Origin: Polytrichum commune
Taxonomy: Eukaryota; Streptophyta; Polytrichopsida; Polytrichales; Polytrichaceae
NCBI GenBank assembly: GCA_950295325.1
Contig: OX485806.1
Location: 5,828,001-5,892,000, forward strand
DNA: 64,000 bases
Direction of reading: 5' to 3'
The notes under the pieces were generated by a model that was not told the DNA's origin, did not search any database, and saw only the letters and a list, made by a program, of their open reading frames with translations. Shown one piece after another: positions 12,302-25,937 of the stretch. Each line of letters begins with the position of its first letter. The first letter of the stretch is position 1. The position numbers were made by a program, and so were the translations under genes.

Positions 12302-15300
12302 TAATGAAAATAACTAGTGTCGTACGGATATTGTTGAATTCATACATTAGTGGCTAAGGGTATTGGAATAATAATAATAATAATAATAACAACAACATGA
12401 TGGATAATAAAATTAAATATATTGACAAAATGTCCAAGGGTATATAGGTGATACCATGAAATTTTGAAGTGGTAAATGCGCATACATCAAATGGGTATCA
12501 ATATTGGTAATGAAGGATTTGGTGTTGGGTATTTTAATTTGTACCCACATGTGTACCCTTATTGATACTCAAGTTGACCATATACCCACACAACTTTGGT
12601 ACATTCAATAAACATACGTGCAATTGATTCAAGCGATGTTCACATCACCAAATTATCACGTTAAGATCACACTAAGTTTCCATAGTCAAAAACACACAAT
12701 AAGTAGTCTGTTTCAACTTCAAGTGTTGGATGTGAATGGTACATATTGGATTGATTGTAACATGAGCAATGTGTTGTGAGGCCCAACAATTGTCCATGGA
12801 AAAAGCGCAAACATGCCACACAAGTCTAGACTCATGCTCTTTGTGCTTCCACGCCGTTTGTTCTTTGTTCCTCTAATTTGTTGTTGTTCATGCATATCAC
12901 TCCACTTAGTCAATTATCTATCACTCAATTACTATGTTGAACGTGTTCTTATTCAATCATGTGTGGAATATCTATGGGTATGGGAATTAGTGAGGTGTAA
13001 TTGCCACATATTTCCCACATAACTCTCGGAAAGCAACTCTAATCACAATTCTAGTGATAATTACTGTCCAAACACTTCTTTTTTATTTTTTATTTTTAAG
13101 AACACTCCTCTCACAGTTAAAAATGTTATGGGTGGACTATGCGTAAGAATGAGATACAAAAAGGTTCATTCATAGTTTTTATCAATTCACCTCAAGATCA
13201 ATGTACCTATCATGGTTCATGATAAAGTCTCATTGTGAGCCATACATGAAATCAAAACATGTTGTATGAAGAGATATTCATAACACACTATGTGAAGTCA
13301 CGTACGTGTGTTAAAGCAATCTTTCGCACATAACACATCAATATCTCATGGTTTTCAAGGTGGTTTACGAAGATATCCAATGAATACAACTATAGTGTTC
13401 ATGTCGGGTGGAATGCACTCGAGCTATAGAGGGTCTAGAGAATCCCACATGTAAGAAATTCCTTCGGCTCCTAGCCTAGCATCACAAACTAGGAGTTATT
13501 TTGTTACATTGATTTGTTTACTACACCTACTAGTGTATAATATAATGATGCTATGATAGTTACACTATTTTGCCTAATTATTGGAAATTAGTGTGACCCA
13601 CATTAGTTTTTGAGTACTTGCCTTGGTTAACATCATTTTGGATGAAATTTGTATTGTCACCCCAAACACTTCATCCATGTGCATTAGGGTTCTTTGTGGT
13701 GCGCCATTGGACCAAATTTGAGCACAAATTGTATTGTCCATCTTGTCTTTGTTGCCAAGCTTAAGAGGAGGAGCTACTCTACACCGACTGAAGTAAGTAG
13801 GCATCTATCTTTAGTGTTGTGCTTTTGATTCTCAATTCATCTTTATTATTAGGTTGCACTTGTAATTTTGATCTTTGATAGAAAAAGTCCAGTTATTGGG
13901 TTGTTTGTTGGATGTTTTTAAGTTATTGGATTTTTGGTTATCAATAATACTCATCTTTGATTTTTCATTGGGTTATGCAGGCATGCATCTAGTTAACTTA
14001 TTAACATGTATGCATAGTAAAGAAGTATGTATTCCCCTTTTTCATATTCCAACATGGAACTTGTTGCCACCCCAACATGTTCCAATTTCGGACTCATCTA
14101 TCGATGGCCCTAAACATTTCTAACATTGAATGTTGCCATTTGGTTTCTTACTTTTAAGGATTATAAGAGTAAAACGAGGCGGGGCTTGGACCATACTACA
14201 AAGCTTGACTATGCATTAACACACAAATATATGATTCTATGATATGATTCTATGATATGATTTTATGATGTATGTTTTTATGTTTTCTTACACAACCACT
14301 TGATCCAACAAAAACATTGGTATTGAGAAGATCATCATATTATGCTCACAAAGGACGAGGACATGCTAGCCGTTCACCAATACACGAGCATGCTCGAGTC
14401 AAATAACTCTTGCCCTATTACCAACTATTGCCGTTGGAGGCACTATCACCAATTCGTATTTCTTCACATGTACAGACATTTCATGGGTGGCACGTGTAAG
14501 CCTGGCACATGCCACACTAAGAACCTAAATTTCACATATGTCAAGCATGGTCATTCCTACAAGATGACTATAAACGAGCAAGAAATGTGCAATCATGTGG
14601 AATTCGTGACAAAGAGGCTAGTGCAACATGCATGAGTTGTTGGTACAAAATTTAGACAAATACTGGAGCACACATCCAAACAAATGTAGGTTTTGAAATA
14701 TCACATGTGATACCCAATAGTTTTCCTTCCACATATATTGTGAATATGGTATTGTGAGAGCGTCACCATATTTGATATCAACCATGACTATGTTATTGAG
14801 ATTTTCTTTTTCTTTTTCTTTTTCTTTTTCTTGATGCAACTTGGATACCATTTTAAAAAAGGAACAATCATTCGAATGTCAACCATGTCTATGTACCATG
14901 CATTAACCTCTATACCCAAAACATATCTATTGACCCCAAGTATCAATATATTCGTACATTGCTCTTCAATCTTATGTTGCCAATTGGGTATTAATCTTTG
15001 CATGGCATTTTAATGTGAGTTACTTGTTCTCATAAACCATTGCACCAAAAATAGGTGAAATCCTACATTATTACACAACAATAGTATGGACCACTTGATT
15101 GACAAGTTTACCAATTAGCAAGGAGTGATTTGCACTTGTTCATTATGATTAGAGTTGTGAGTGCCTACAGGGCTAGTCATTGTTTGTTATAGATACTCAA
15201 TGTCGTGTGTGTCCATAATCCACCACCAACATGTGGCACTAGCCTTTTGGGTGAAGAGACTCTTCATGCATATTTGCCTCCTAAAAGGGAAACATTTCTA

Positions 15301-16844
15301 TTTATATGTGGCATGTGGCTACCATCTACAATGACACATTGAGGATTTAAAAATTCACCAAACAACAATAAATTCCATGTGTTAACAAAGTTTCAATGAC
15401 AAAAATGTGGAAACCCTCCACATGAGAGTGAGCACTAATTTTCCCTAGAAAACAAAGGTCATGGCTAACACAACTATAGGAGATACATTGTTTAAATTTA
15501 AGGAGGGGTACTTGACCTTCGCTATATTACAGAACCTCAAATTTGACTTTCATTTCAAGGGGGGGGAGGGGGGGATTTAGCTAATGCCATCGACTCTATT
15601 TTGCTCCACCGGAACACACACATGAAAATGTGCCCTCACTTACATCCTAAAACACGCCATTCCAACTTGCATACATGCGTGTGTGCATGCACACATGTGT
15701 GTGTTGTGGTTTTGCCAAAGTGCACCAAAAACAATAAGGTGGTTTCATTCTTGAATACCAAAACTTGAATGCAAAAAAACGACAAAAAAAACCAACATGT
15801 CAATTTAGATTGGTAGGTCACAACTAGTCCACATCACGCACCATGTACATGCCCTATGCCATTGCCAACACATTTGACATAGTAGCATGCCCCTTGTGAT
15901 TTAAACTCCACTTTTAGAGAAACTTTGCAGCCTATCGCCAACTTCAAATTTGGATTTTAAGAAACAACAAAAAAAACATATGTCATTCTTCATTGTGCAT
16001 TGTACAACCAATATGCATATATGAGTACGACTATTTTGTTTATATAAATATTAAAGTTAAATCTTATATCTTAGGCCTCTATAGACATGGAATTATGAAC
16101 ATCAATAGAATATTTGCATATTCAATCAATTTTATCAAATAAATCATGTAACAATGGATGTGTGAAATCCAATATATAATATATATACACTAGTCGATGT
16201 ATAAAGTGCATGTGTTGATGGCATTGTCCTAGGAAAAGAAGAAGATGAACTCTTGTCTCGACTAAGGGTCAAAGTGAATAGAGTGTTTGTTCCAATGACA
16301 ACATTGGAGACTTCTCTTTGCAATGGTAATTAATGAAAAAACATCCTCCTTTGTTTGAGTTGTTATTGTTTGTGGTATTTGATCTCAACTCATGTTGTCT
16401 TAAACACATGACTAGAGAGTTGTGAAAAAAAAATTGATCATTTAGGATTTCTCACACTCATGATTGGTTGTCCGAAGACCATGACCAGAAGAAATCCACA
16501 TCACTTTCTTAAAAGCCTTGGTCATATGACATATTGTAAAATGAACTTGGACCTAGGACATTTTATTTCTATGATTTTCTTTTTAAATAAGGTTATGTAC
16601 TCGGGAAAAATATCACTAAAATAGAATTCGACTTTTTTTGGGATCGTGGTTGCCTTCATTTTTGTTGAGACAACATATTTGGATTGCCTTGCTGCAAAAT
16701 CCAGGTTACCACAAGAACATAATCCTTTATAGACATGTAGGATTTCATGTCACTTCTCCATCTATTTTCCAATATTGTCACTTCCATTCCTGATGACCTT
16801 GCGTAAAAGGAAGTGATACTAGGCAACATTGGTCACTAGTCACT
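12302..16844. other. Intergenic, simple repeats only
   Basis: No gene recognised. Simple repeats are (AAT)n at 12368-12390, (CTTTTT)n at about 14801-14832, a G-run at 15559-15575 and a GT/CA-rich run at 15670-15705. The text 'agtacttgccttggttaaca' near 13614 recurs near 17950, indicating dispersed repeat DNA. Confidence 0.45.
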
Positions 16845-17172
16845 ACACTAAATAGAATATCTAGTGTTTGACTACATTTAGTGTTGTTAGCACCCTACCC
16901 TGCTCAACACTAATTTTCAATTCCTTGACAATTAATGTCAGACATAAATGTGCCACTACTTTCCCTATTGCCACCTCCTTTATTATATATATTTTTCATA
17001 TCCTTACTAACACTAAATTCAAATATGTAACTTCCACATATTACCATAGTTGATATTTAGTGTTTGAGTTTACACTCAATGTTACTTACTTTCATAGGTT
17101 TATTGATATTTAGTGTATGCATTTGTATTTAGTGTATCAAACACAAAATATCAACTAGTTAGTGCAGTGTGA
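16845..17172. mobile_element. Probable CACTA-ended MITE
   Basis: The left end is CACTACACTAAATAG and the right end reads as its imperfect inverted match, CACTGCACTAACTAG. The interior is rich in 'atttagtgt' motifs and is related in style to family M1. No ORF is visible. I could not see a 3-bp target duplication (left flank agt, right flank tga), so the assignment is tentative. Confidence 0.4.
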
Positions 17173-20100
17173 ACATGCCCTTTGACAAGGTCCCATTGTA
17201 TTTCGCATATTATGTTGGCAAATAGTTGTGTAATATCCAAGTGCAAAATTTCCCACATTGAGGTAGGGTGCATGAGGTACGTGGTCCTATCCTAGTCATA
17301 TTACCATAGGTGATAAGCATGTTCGACACTTTGGTCCCGAAATGCTATTTTGAGGTGACACATGGGAAATTGTAGAGGTTTTGACCAATAGAAAAACGGC
17401 ATGTGGTATTTTGCCCAAAACTTGAGTTGATTCGTGTCAAACTTGCTCATCACCTACAGTTAGCATCAACTATATCTATATGGTTCTATTGTGGGAAACT
17501 CCTTCTCCAATTAACAATTGTGAATCACAACGTGTACTTTGGGAATCGAAATTCACAAAGATGCAAGAGTTAGGAGAGCGTAAAGTGAAAATTCTCCTAC
17601 TAATGAATACTACCACATAGAATGATGTCTACATTTTGAGCACAAACCAATCCCGACATGTGTCTTGTGGTGTCTGTTCTTGACTACAAGCCTTGCCATA
17701 TACCACTTAGAGTCAAGTTAGGCATCCAATTAAGAAGCAAGACTACATTAGAGGACCAGACTACTGTAGAGGGCTCTCCGTTCTGACACAAAATAATTAT
17801 TTTCATCTCAAAATTTGCCATGTGTAATGCTCGCATTCGCTGAGCCCACTTGCACCCATACGTGGAAACTGCATTGTTTTTTCTTCTAATAGGGTTGGGT
17901 GGGAAATTCATGTGGGTTGGAATTTAGTCTGGCCCACATTAATTCTACAGTACTTGCCTTGGTTAACACTATTAACTTTATAGTACTTGCCTTGCCTTGA
18001 ATTTTCATCGAAATATGCAGACAAAAAAAATGACATTACTTTTTTACACTGGAAACTAAAGTGGGCCACTTCAAATCATGAATGAAAAAAATAGAGTGGG
18101 TTAATTGGGAATTAGTTTGGCCACACTAATTAGACAAAATATTGTACATTTTGACACATTTCAAAATGAAACAGAGGGCCCTTTACGGTACTGTAGATAT
18201 GGTCAACACTTATATGAAACCTAACACTTTATATGGGAACAGTGAACTAACTCATACATTCATGCATTGTTGGATGACTGCAGCCCTCCTCCAAAGAACC
18301 AATGTACGGGTTGTGCCGCTCTAGCTGGCTTTATATTTGTGTATTATGCTTTTCTAGTAGGGGGTAAAGCCTATTCCCCCCCGGTTCCCAATGCAGGAAT
18401 ATCGATGAACAGAGCTGATGAATACTCGGCCACAAGCTAGAGATTAGGATGAACGTCGTAGGATTCCATTCTTGTCATCCACTCCAGCACGGGGATTGGA
18501 TGAACGACGTTCCTCCCCTCGCGTGGTGGCCCCTCCTTCTGTTGAATTGGTCTCATCCACTTGCTGGATGAACCTCGTTTCCCTCAAAAGATACCCACTG
18601 TCCTTTTCCCTGCTCTTGCTCCGTTCCCGTGCCCTACCAATGTCATCCATCCACAGTATTTGGTGCCCGGATGTATTTCATCCATTCAACATCAACCAGC
18701 AGTGGGAGGAGGAGTGGCCTTTTATCGAAGTCGAGGATCAACTACATTATTTTGTCTAATTAGGGTGGGTGACCAAAGGCCATCTTCTTTTCCTTTTTTT
18801 ATCTAAAACACATGTTGATAGAGTTGCATGCATACAAGTCCACTATGACCATTGATTCATGCATAAGTCTAGATCTACTTAAGGAATAGTCGTTTGTTTC
18901 CTTTTGTGAACGTCGAATATTCTTGTATTGTTGAGCAATAAGAGATACAATTGCGGGTCCATAACATTAGTTAGCACATACCTTTAGTCGGGTGGGCCAC
19001 AGATCCTAGGAGCATAATCACAACATCTTGCAAAATTTTACACTTCGTGCTATAGTGTTAGCCTGATGATGTAGGAAGACCCTGACTATGTCGAGTATTG
19101 TTATGTCACTCCAAGTGTTTACAAGTGCATTCTTAACTTGATCCTTGTTGGATAAGAATTACACAATGCAAGGTTAGTTGGCGGGTGTAGAATGTGACGA
19201 CTGTGCTTCCAAAATTCAATCTTCCATTATCTCCTTGTTTTAAATTATTGAACGGTCTAAGTCTAGATAGTTGGTGGTGATTGTGTATTGAGATGTACGA
19301 TTTTGTATCAAACAATAGTTCACTTCAATGTGTGTTTTGTTTTTCAAAAAGTTGAAATGATTTTGATGACATAAAGTTTTTAAGTAGCGCGTTTAAAGTT
19401 CTAGAGGTTGGCATCCTTTCTCTCTCTTTTTTAGGTTGTGGTAAAAGCGGAATTTCTCCACTGATATGTGCAATTAAGTTGCCCAACACTAGGTTACTGG
19501 CATTTCATGTTACTTTACATATGTATTACGACAACAACAAAGATACAGTTGATCTAAGGATGAAGAAACAAAATTCTAAGTGCTTTGTGATACAGTTTTG
19601 ACCCAACATAATTTGCATGGGTAAAGATGCAATCTACTTGCATGCCATATCAACATGGGTTTTTAGGTAGTCTACATACCTCAACCTTTGATGTTTTACA
19701 TTTGAGACGCACCTTTGCAATTGAACCTTGGTATGTAGATGGAAGAAGGCTTCACGTCCAAAGACAAGCACACAATGAGGTGTCGACTAATGAGAGCTTG
19801 CCACTTGTCTATGCTCGACATTCATGCATGTACTCAAAGACCTCGATTCTTGAAGTTTTATTCTCGAATCTAAAATAGAAAGAGAATGTCCTTACACAAG
19901 AATGGTATGAAAGCATACACGAAATGTAGCCCATCTATTATGATATTTAATTTGGCCAAGTGTTTTTTTCTTTAGGCATGTGACATCAATAATCCAACTT
20001 AAACATTCTCCTTTGGATAACTTGAGACTTGGAGAAGAAATCCTAACTAAGGTAAAATGTAGATGCATGGAATCATGTGTTCTTGATGTAAAAATAACCA

Positions 20101-21691
20101 CAAAAAATAAACTGCATTGTGCAAAATAGATACATGGTTCCTTAGATAGAGATGCCATAGAGGGCTCCCTATTTCGTTCTTACATGTAGTTTCCACCTGG
20201 GGTACAAGAGGGTCGTGGCAAATGTGAGCATGACACATGGCAAATTTCAAGGGGAAATAATCAAGTTGTGCTGGAATATAGGGAGCCTCTACAATATGCA
20301 TGCGTTCCCTTGAGAACAAGCATGAATGAAGAGTATTTTTGTGTGCGAATTGTTTGCCCCGTTTAGGAGATGGGCTCTATTCAAGTTTGCAAATACACCT
20401 TCAATTGGTGCATTAGTATATTTTATCGCTCTCCTTAAAGAAATTAAGCTCATGACTTGACAAAGTTAGTGGTATAAATTTACAGTTACGTGGTGAAGGT
20501 TGACCCATCATAGTTGATTTTTGGAATCGACCGTAAGGTATTTGGCTGTAGTTTGGTTCATTGTTCATGTTCTCCAACTTCTATCCATCATATTTATGCA
20601 AAGAAAAAAGTGTTACATACAGCAAAGACCACATTGAGCTACAGACCCCCCCCCCCTTGATTTTGTTATGACCTATCGAAAGTGCATCAATGTTATTGGA
20701 TTCTTAAATGGAACACATAAGCCCACTGCGATTGTGCTGACTATTGAACCTAGCAGTGGTTGATAAATATCGAGACAACGTAGTCCAATCTCTTAATAAA
20801 TACATGTATGCGTTGAGTTCCGTTTTGAGATCTAACCTAACCAGCACACCACTTCAATGTACATGTCCGACCAAGATAAGTAAAACCGATATGTAAGTAA
20901 ATATTGGACTAAGTCCAAGTCCATCATCATAACATGTACAATTCTATTAGAGGATCTTACGATAGGGTTGTATGGTAGGATCCTCTAATAGACAATGTAA
21001 AACCGATTACGATCAACTTACAACAAATTGTTATGATTAGATCGTCATTATTCATCATTTTAATATACGTATTGATACTAAAAAAACAATATTCCTTTTG
21101 TCCCCTCATATTTTAAGAGCATAACATTCAAGACATCATTAGACAACATTCACATACCTCCCATGAACTTTAGATATACAATAAATGTATCAATGAATCT
21201 GCCCATTGAATTGAAGCAACCTAGAAGTCCAGATTTTGGAACACATGTCCAATTCTACTTAGAATACACGTTGTAACCGAATAAGGCCACCCATGTACAA
21301 TATGAAAGGTGAAAGAGGGGAAAAGGGATGTGGAGGCCATGCACATAGGTTCCGGAAACCGGAATATCATCCAATAATTCTCATTCAATAATTCAAGGAT
21401 AAGGGGTGGGGAGTGGCAAGTTCTCATCCATCCAAAACGGAGCCCTTATCACCATCCCAACCAAAGGCTATAATTCGCCCAGATGCTCCTTATCCCCCAA
21501 TGTACCCCAAGTACCGCTAGCCGCTAGTATAGTAGTAATAATAAGTTAGTTGTACCCACGAAGTCGAAGGAGGGAGGCTATGGCGACCAATTTATTGAGC
21601 TCTTATTAGACCCTAAAAGGGATTTAGTAGCATTCATAAAGTGCACTCGAGGTTCACCGGCGCCGCATCCACTTGAAGGAAAGCATGGCAC
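17173..21691. other. Intergenic, no gene recognised
   Basis: A GC-richer patch lies at about 18370-18790 with short open frames on both strands that resemble nothing I know. An 18-bp hairpin lies at 20943-20992. An oligo-C run lies at 20647-20656. No credible exon was found. Confidence 0.45.
20943..20992. repeat. Short hairpin, 18-bp arms
   Basis: The left arm TCTATTAGAGGATCTTAC pairs with the right arm GTAGGATCCTCTAATAGA with one mismatch across a short loop. It may be the core of a very small MITE. Confidence 0.6.
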
Positions 21692-22378
21692 CAGGGCTCA
21701 TTTTTCACAAAGTTTTTGCCCGTCCATGTCCAAAAACCTTGAATTGAAAGGCAAAAAAAATTGCAACCCGTCCCAAAACCGGTAATTTCTAAACCAACCC
21801 GTCCATGGAAAGGTTAAAGAAAATACAACCCGTCCCAAAACCGGTTTGGAAATGAAAAGACCTGTCCCGCAAGAGGTATAAATAAGTCTCTTACAATGTT
21901 GGTAAAAAATTAGTAAAAAAAACAAACAAAAAAAACCCGAAAGATGTCAACATGTGACTGGTTGCACTTGGAAACAATAGGATCTTGACAAATTATGCCT
22001 TCAATGTTCGTGAGTTATCTGTCTTTTGCTGTCGATTCGCATCTTTCCAGTCCACCCCATTCTAAATTTTGTGGTTGATGAATTAATGTATGCAGGTGAA
22101 TCAAGCACTTCAAGATTGATATATTGATTGGGTATTAGTAGTTTGATTGCATTATGCTTATATTCACATGTCATATATGACATAATGTGACTGATATTTG
22201 TACCATTTATTTTTTTTGGAAAAATTTATCAAACAATTTGTTATTTTTAGAACCCGTCCAAAGTGAATTTGACACGTCCAAAAACCGGTTCATTTTCTAA
22301 GAACCCGTCCACTGGAGATGTTTTTTTTAATGAACATGTCCCTGGACATGTTAGGGACCTTGTGAAAAATCACCACTG
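21692..22378. mobile_element. hAT-type non-autonomous transposon
   Basis: The element is 687 bp. The left end is CAGGGCTCATTTTTCACAA. The right end is its inverted match, reading CAGTGGTGATTTTTCACAA in reverse complement. It is flanked by a perfect 8-bp duplication CATGGCAC (21684-21691 and 22379-22386). An 8-bp duplication with CAGNG termini is the hAT signature. Short subterminal repeats of AACCCGTCC, often followed by AAAACCGG, occur near both ends (near 21768, 21798, 21826, 22252, 22273 and 22301), as is usual for hAT transposase-binding sites. No transposase ORF is present. Confidence 0.88.
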
Positions 22379-22429
22379 CATGGCACCCTCTTTCCTCGTT
22401 TCCGGCATAAAGTAGACATGCCTAATTCG

Positions 22430-22700
22430 GTTACTTATCGTTTTATTAGACACCTATAGTTGGAGTGGGGTGTGGTTCCAAAAACGAACAACGGAAGACA
22501 CGTGGTTGAAAGAGATTGGCCAATGTGCTCAAAATATGATAACCATTCTAGGGTTCAAGAGTCGACACAATTGGAGGGACTCTTGTGGCCGGTTTAATAA
22601 GCACGAGCATCTGTCACTTTGATAATGAATAAGATATCCACATGAGCTTTGAAAATTATGGAGAAAGTGCTATGTTGACCTTGATTTGCATTTGCTAATT
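22430..22700. repeat. Dispersed repeat family D, copy
   Basis: This copy shares an ordered string of motifs with other sites: 'gacacctat', 'ccaaaaacgaac', 'gattgg', 'aaccattctagg', 'atatccacatgagctt' and 'gatttgcatttgct'. Copies lie at about 32390-32640, 42170-42290, 57960-58240 and 62910-63110. Its ends are not defined. Confidence 0.5.
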
Positions 22701-25700
22701 ACCATCTCTTACTAAGTTAATCATGTGTTTCATATATAGGAGAAGTGTTGGCTAGTTGGGAAAATTAACCATTTAAGAGCCATCTACCTTGAGTTACATT
22801 AGGGCCTTTAAGGTAGATTGGCCTCATTTGCTATTTTATGTTGTTGCTACTTTATGCTACTTAGATTCACAAGGTTGAAAATCTTGCGTGCATCCAAATG
22901 TGTTGAAAAGAAAACAAGATCAATCCCATTAAGTTTTGAAGCTAATCTTGAGTTGCTATGAATCATTAGAGTTCACTGATAGTGAGTCACGAGAAGATCA
23001 TATAGGTCCCCCTCATTTAAGTTCACTTTTGAATCTAGAATGGTTGATAAAGTTTTTGAGCACATAGTCCAATCTATTTGAAACATATGTCTTTTTGGTG
23101 CTCGTTCTTAGACGTGCACCTAACCATTCATCACTCAAGTAGAGGTGTCTGATCAAGATATGTAACCAAATCATGCATATTTACCTTACACTGAGGTCAC
23201 ATGTGGGTGCCAATCAATTAGCCTTCTCATGTTCTCCATCTCCTATCAATCATACTTGCGATTTGAAATTTGTGTTGCAATAGTGAATCTTTGATAAAAC
23301 AACAACAAGAATTGGACTGAATATTGTACCTCCTTTGATTTAGTTATGGTCATGGGAGGTGCAAGTGTTTTTGACTCCTTAAATGGATACATATGTTCCC
23401 CCCCCCCTCCCTTCCCCCTCGACTATGTTGACTATTGATTGTAGAGTAATCAATAACATTTGAATACGGAGTCCAGTCTCTTTAAAACATGTTTCTTTGT
23501 GGTGTTTGTTCTAAGATCCACTTGTTACATCTAACCACATTCCTTTTCAAATATAGGTGTTGATTAGGATAATTCTCCGTCAATTTTAGGATTCCATGCT
23601 CATGGGTTGCACTAGGCTTGTGACCTATAGAGTTTTCGACAAACAACTATAATTTATCATGGTTTTTTTTAAAATAAAAAATAAAAAATTGCAACCACTC
23701 TCTTTGGAAAGAGACCATCATCTAGTTGTTTAGTAATGTTATGAAGGCTTAGAATCATCTTTTAGTTTAGTTTATTTGGGGGTATGAAATGTTACTTAGG
23801 GTAGTAGATTACATTTCCACTAGGATCTAGTGTTCAAGCAACCTACATGGAAACTGACCCTTAGTACACTATCTTATGTCAAGGATAAATGAAACAGAGG
23901 ATCAAGATATTATGTATTTGCATCCAAGACACCCATGTTGTGTATTGGAACCAAAAGATTCATGACATTAAGGTATTCAACTGATTCGAAAGGTGCACTC
24001 AAAAAACAAGTTAATGTTAAGGTTGGATCACTTTTGACACAATGAATGAGATATGAAAACATGTAGCTCAAACAAATGTTTGTCGGCATGGAAAACCCAA
24101 AGTGGTACTCATATTTGACATAGACGATCAAGATATCAAGTATCTATCTGCATCCAAGGGCACTCATGTTGTATACTTGAACTTCGATTTTCCATGCTCT
24201 TCGAGATATTCGATTGACTCAAAAAGTGGAGTGGAAAAATGAAGTTACTTTTAGATCATATCGTTTTTGACACAATGAGCAACATTTGAAAGTATGTAGC
24301 TCAAAAACATGTTTTCCCTTGCATGGAGAGGCCCAAAGTGGGCCACTTGGACACTTAGGGGTTTTAAAAAATAGGTCATAGTGAAATTTGAGATCCTTTC
24401 CATTTTTTCACCCACTATGTAAATTTGGAGCAATCATCTCCAACAATGACGAAACCCGGTGACAACAACCATGCCCTTATTTAAACCGGTCACATCATAA
24501 TAACTTTGAGTTCCTATCACTGTAAGTAACATGACTATGGGTACCACTATGAGCTGTCATTGATGTAGGCCACACACATACAAAAATGATTGTTTCGTCA
24601 ATTATCGTAGTATACCGGTAGTTGAGATCTTTTTAAATTGCCACAAGCCATTATCAAATCGGGTTGAGAATCTCATGTGGAATTAAATAATAAGGTAGGG
24701 GGTTGCTAAAACCGTCACTTTTGAGCTCTCAACATAGATATTAATATCTTGTCTCCCAAAAGACCACGATCTTTGTTTGCAATTGGAAGAATGGGGATTC
24801 AAACACATCAAAGTAGGTCTTAAGAAGAAGAAGAAGAAGAAGAAATTTGGACTTCAAAAGGGTACTGGAGTGAATAAAATGTAGGTTCGTAAGACATCTG
24901 TGGTCACGTCCTAAAGGACAATGACGTTGGATGTAGAACTGCTTCACCCTTTGTAGGGAGTAGACACTATCTTAGTATCCATACACCAATAACATGTAAA
25001 ATGAAGTTATTGGGTGTTTTCCTGGGGAAATAATATCATTAGAAATGGGGGTATAAGGGTATGTTTTGGTAGTCAGTGGACACCAAGTCATTAACTGCAT
25101 GCTGGTGAGGAGTTCATGTTAATTCCATTTTGTTTGGTCCGAGGTCAATTCATGAGGAACTCATTTGAATGGACGTGGATGTAGATTGACTTGGTGTTGG
25201 GCGCAAGCACGGTAAAGTGGACATCTATTGATCCCTACCCAGGTTCAAGTGAAAGTGATTCCAAACGATACACTCCTTTGAATTTTGTGAAGAAAAACAA
25301 TTCATAGACATTCAAAAAACACATTGATCTACAAAGCCAAGCAATTTATGATGACCCAAAAAAACTCCAATAAGAGTCTACATATTTTAGAAGACGATGC
25401 AAGTGGTGTGTAAGTAGGTGACATTGAACAAGTAGTTGTCTAAATTTTGTTTGAAATATGATAAAATTGCATTAAATTGACGGTTTTCTACATAGTTTTG
25501 TGATGATGACCTCAAGTATATAATGAATTCAAGGAATATGAAAAGAAAAATTCAACTTCAAAATATTTAAGGTCGTGAAATATGTGTTCAAAGCTAGATT
25601 CAACCATGTGCTTTTGAGCATCACTTTAAATGATAAGTTTCGAAGATCTCGACTTTATATTCTACATTTGAGTATTCAGCACAACAAAAGAGGTCATCAC

Positions 25701-25900
25701 AAGAAAAAAATTCAGTTTAAACATCACTTTGCTACCAATCTTAGGCCTTTGACCCAAAAAACAATGGTTTAAGTATACCATAGCACTATTTTGGTCCACT
25801 TTACCATGCTTGCACCCTACTGCTATGTTAGTACGTGTAGGAAAAACAATGTTAGCCAACAACCTATCCCTAAGAAATTTTGAAATGAGCTAGAAGCGGT
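22700..25900. other. Intergenic with one old tandem duplication
   Basis: Positions 22800-23020 are a copy of the ~400-bp unit from the window start. Positions 23898-24350 are a two-unit tandem duplication of about 226 bp, both units beginning gatcaagatat. An (AAG)n run lies at 24824-24843. No gene recognised. Confidence 0.5.
23898..24350. repeat. Two-unit tandem duplication, period ~226 bp
   Basis: The units start with gatcaagatat at 23898 and 24124. Both contain 'gcatccaag', 'ttttgacacaatga', 'atgtagctcaaa' and 'cccaaagtgg' in the same order. The divergence is considerable, so this is old. Confidence 0.6.
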
Positions 25901-25906
25901 TTGAGC

Positions 25907-25907
<1 letters not shown>

Positions 25908-25934
<27 letters not shown>
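25908..25934. repeat. (CA)n microsatellite, probable LINE 3' tail
   Basis: A perfect CA run. On the minus strand it lies immediately after the recognisable C-terminal coding remains of the LINE. That position suits a simple-sequence 3' tail of a non-LTR element rather than a chance microsatellite. Confidence 0.7.

Positions 25935-25937
<3 letters not shown>

Noticed and set aside
14342-14635. 97-codon ORF with ATG, rich in His and Cys
   Set aside because: No recognisable motif, no splice-linked neighbours, and no codon bias that stands out from the surroundings.
18472-18806. Overlapping ORFs in a GC-richer patch
   Set aside because: Two frames and the opposite strand are equally open, which reflects base composition rather than coding. 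No known motif.
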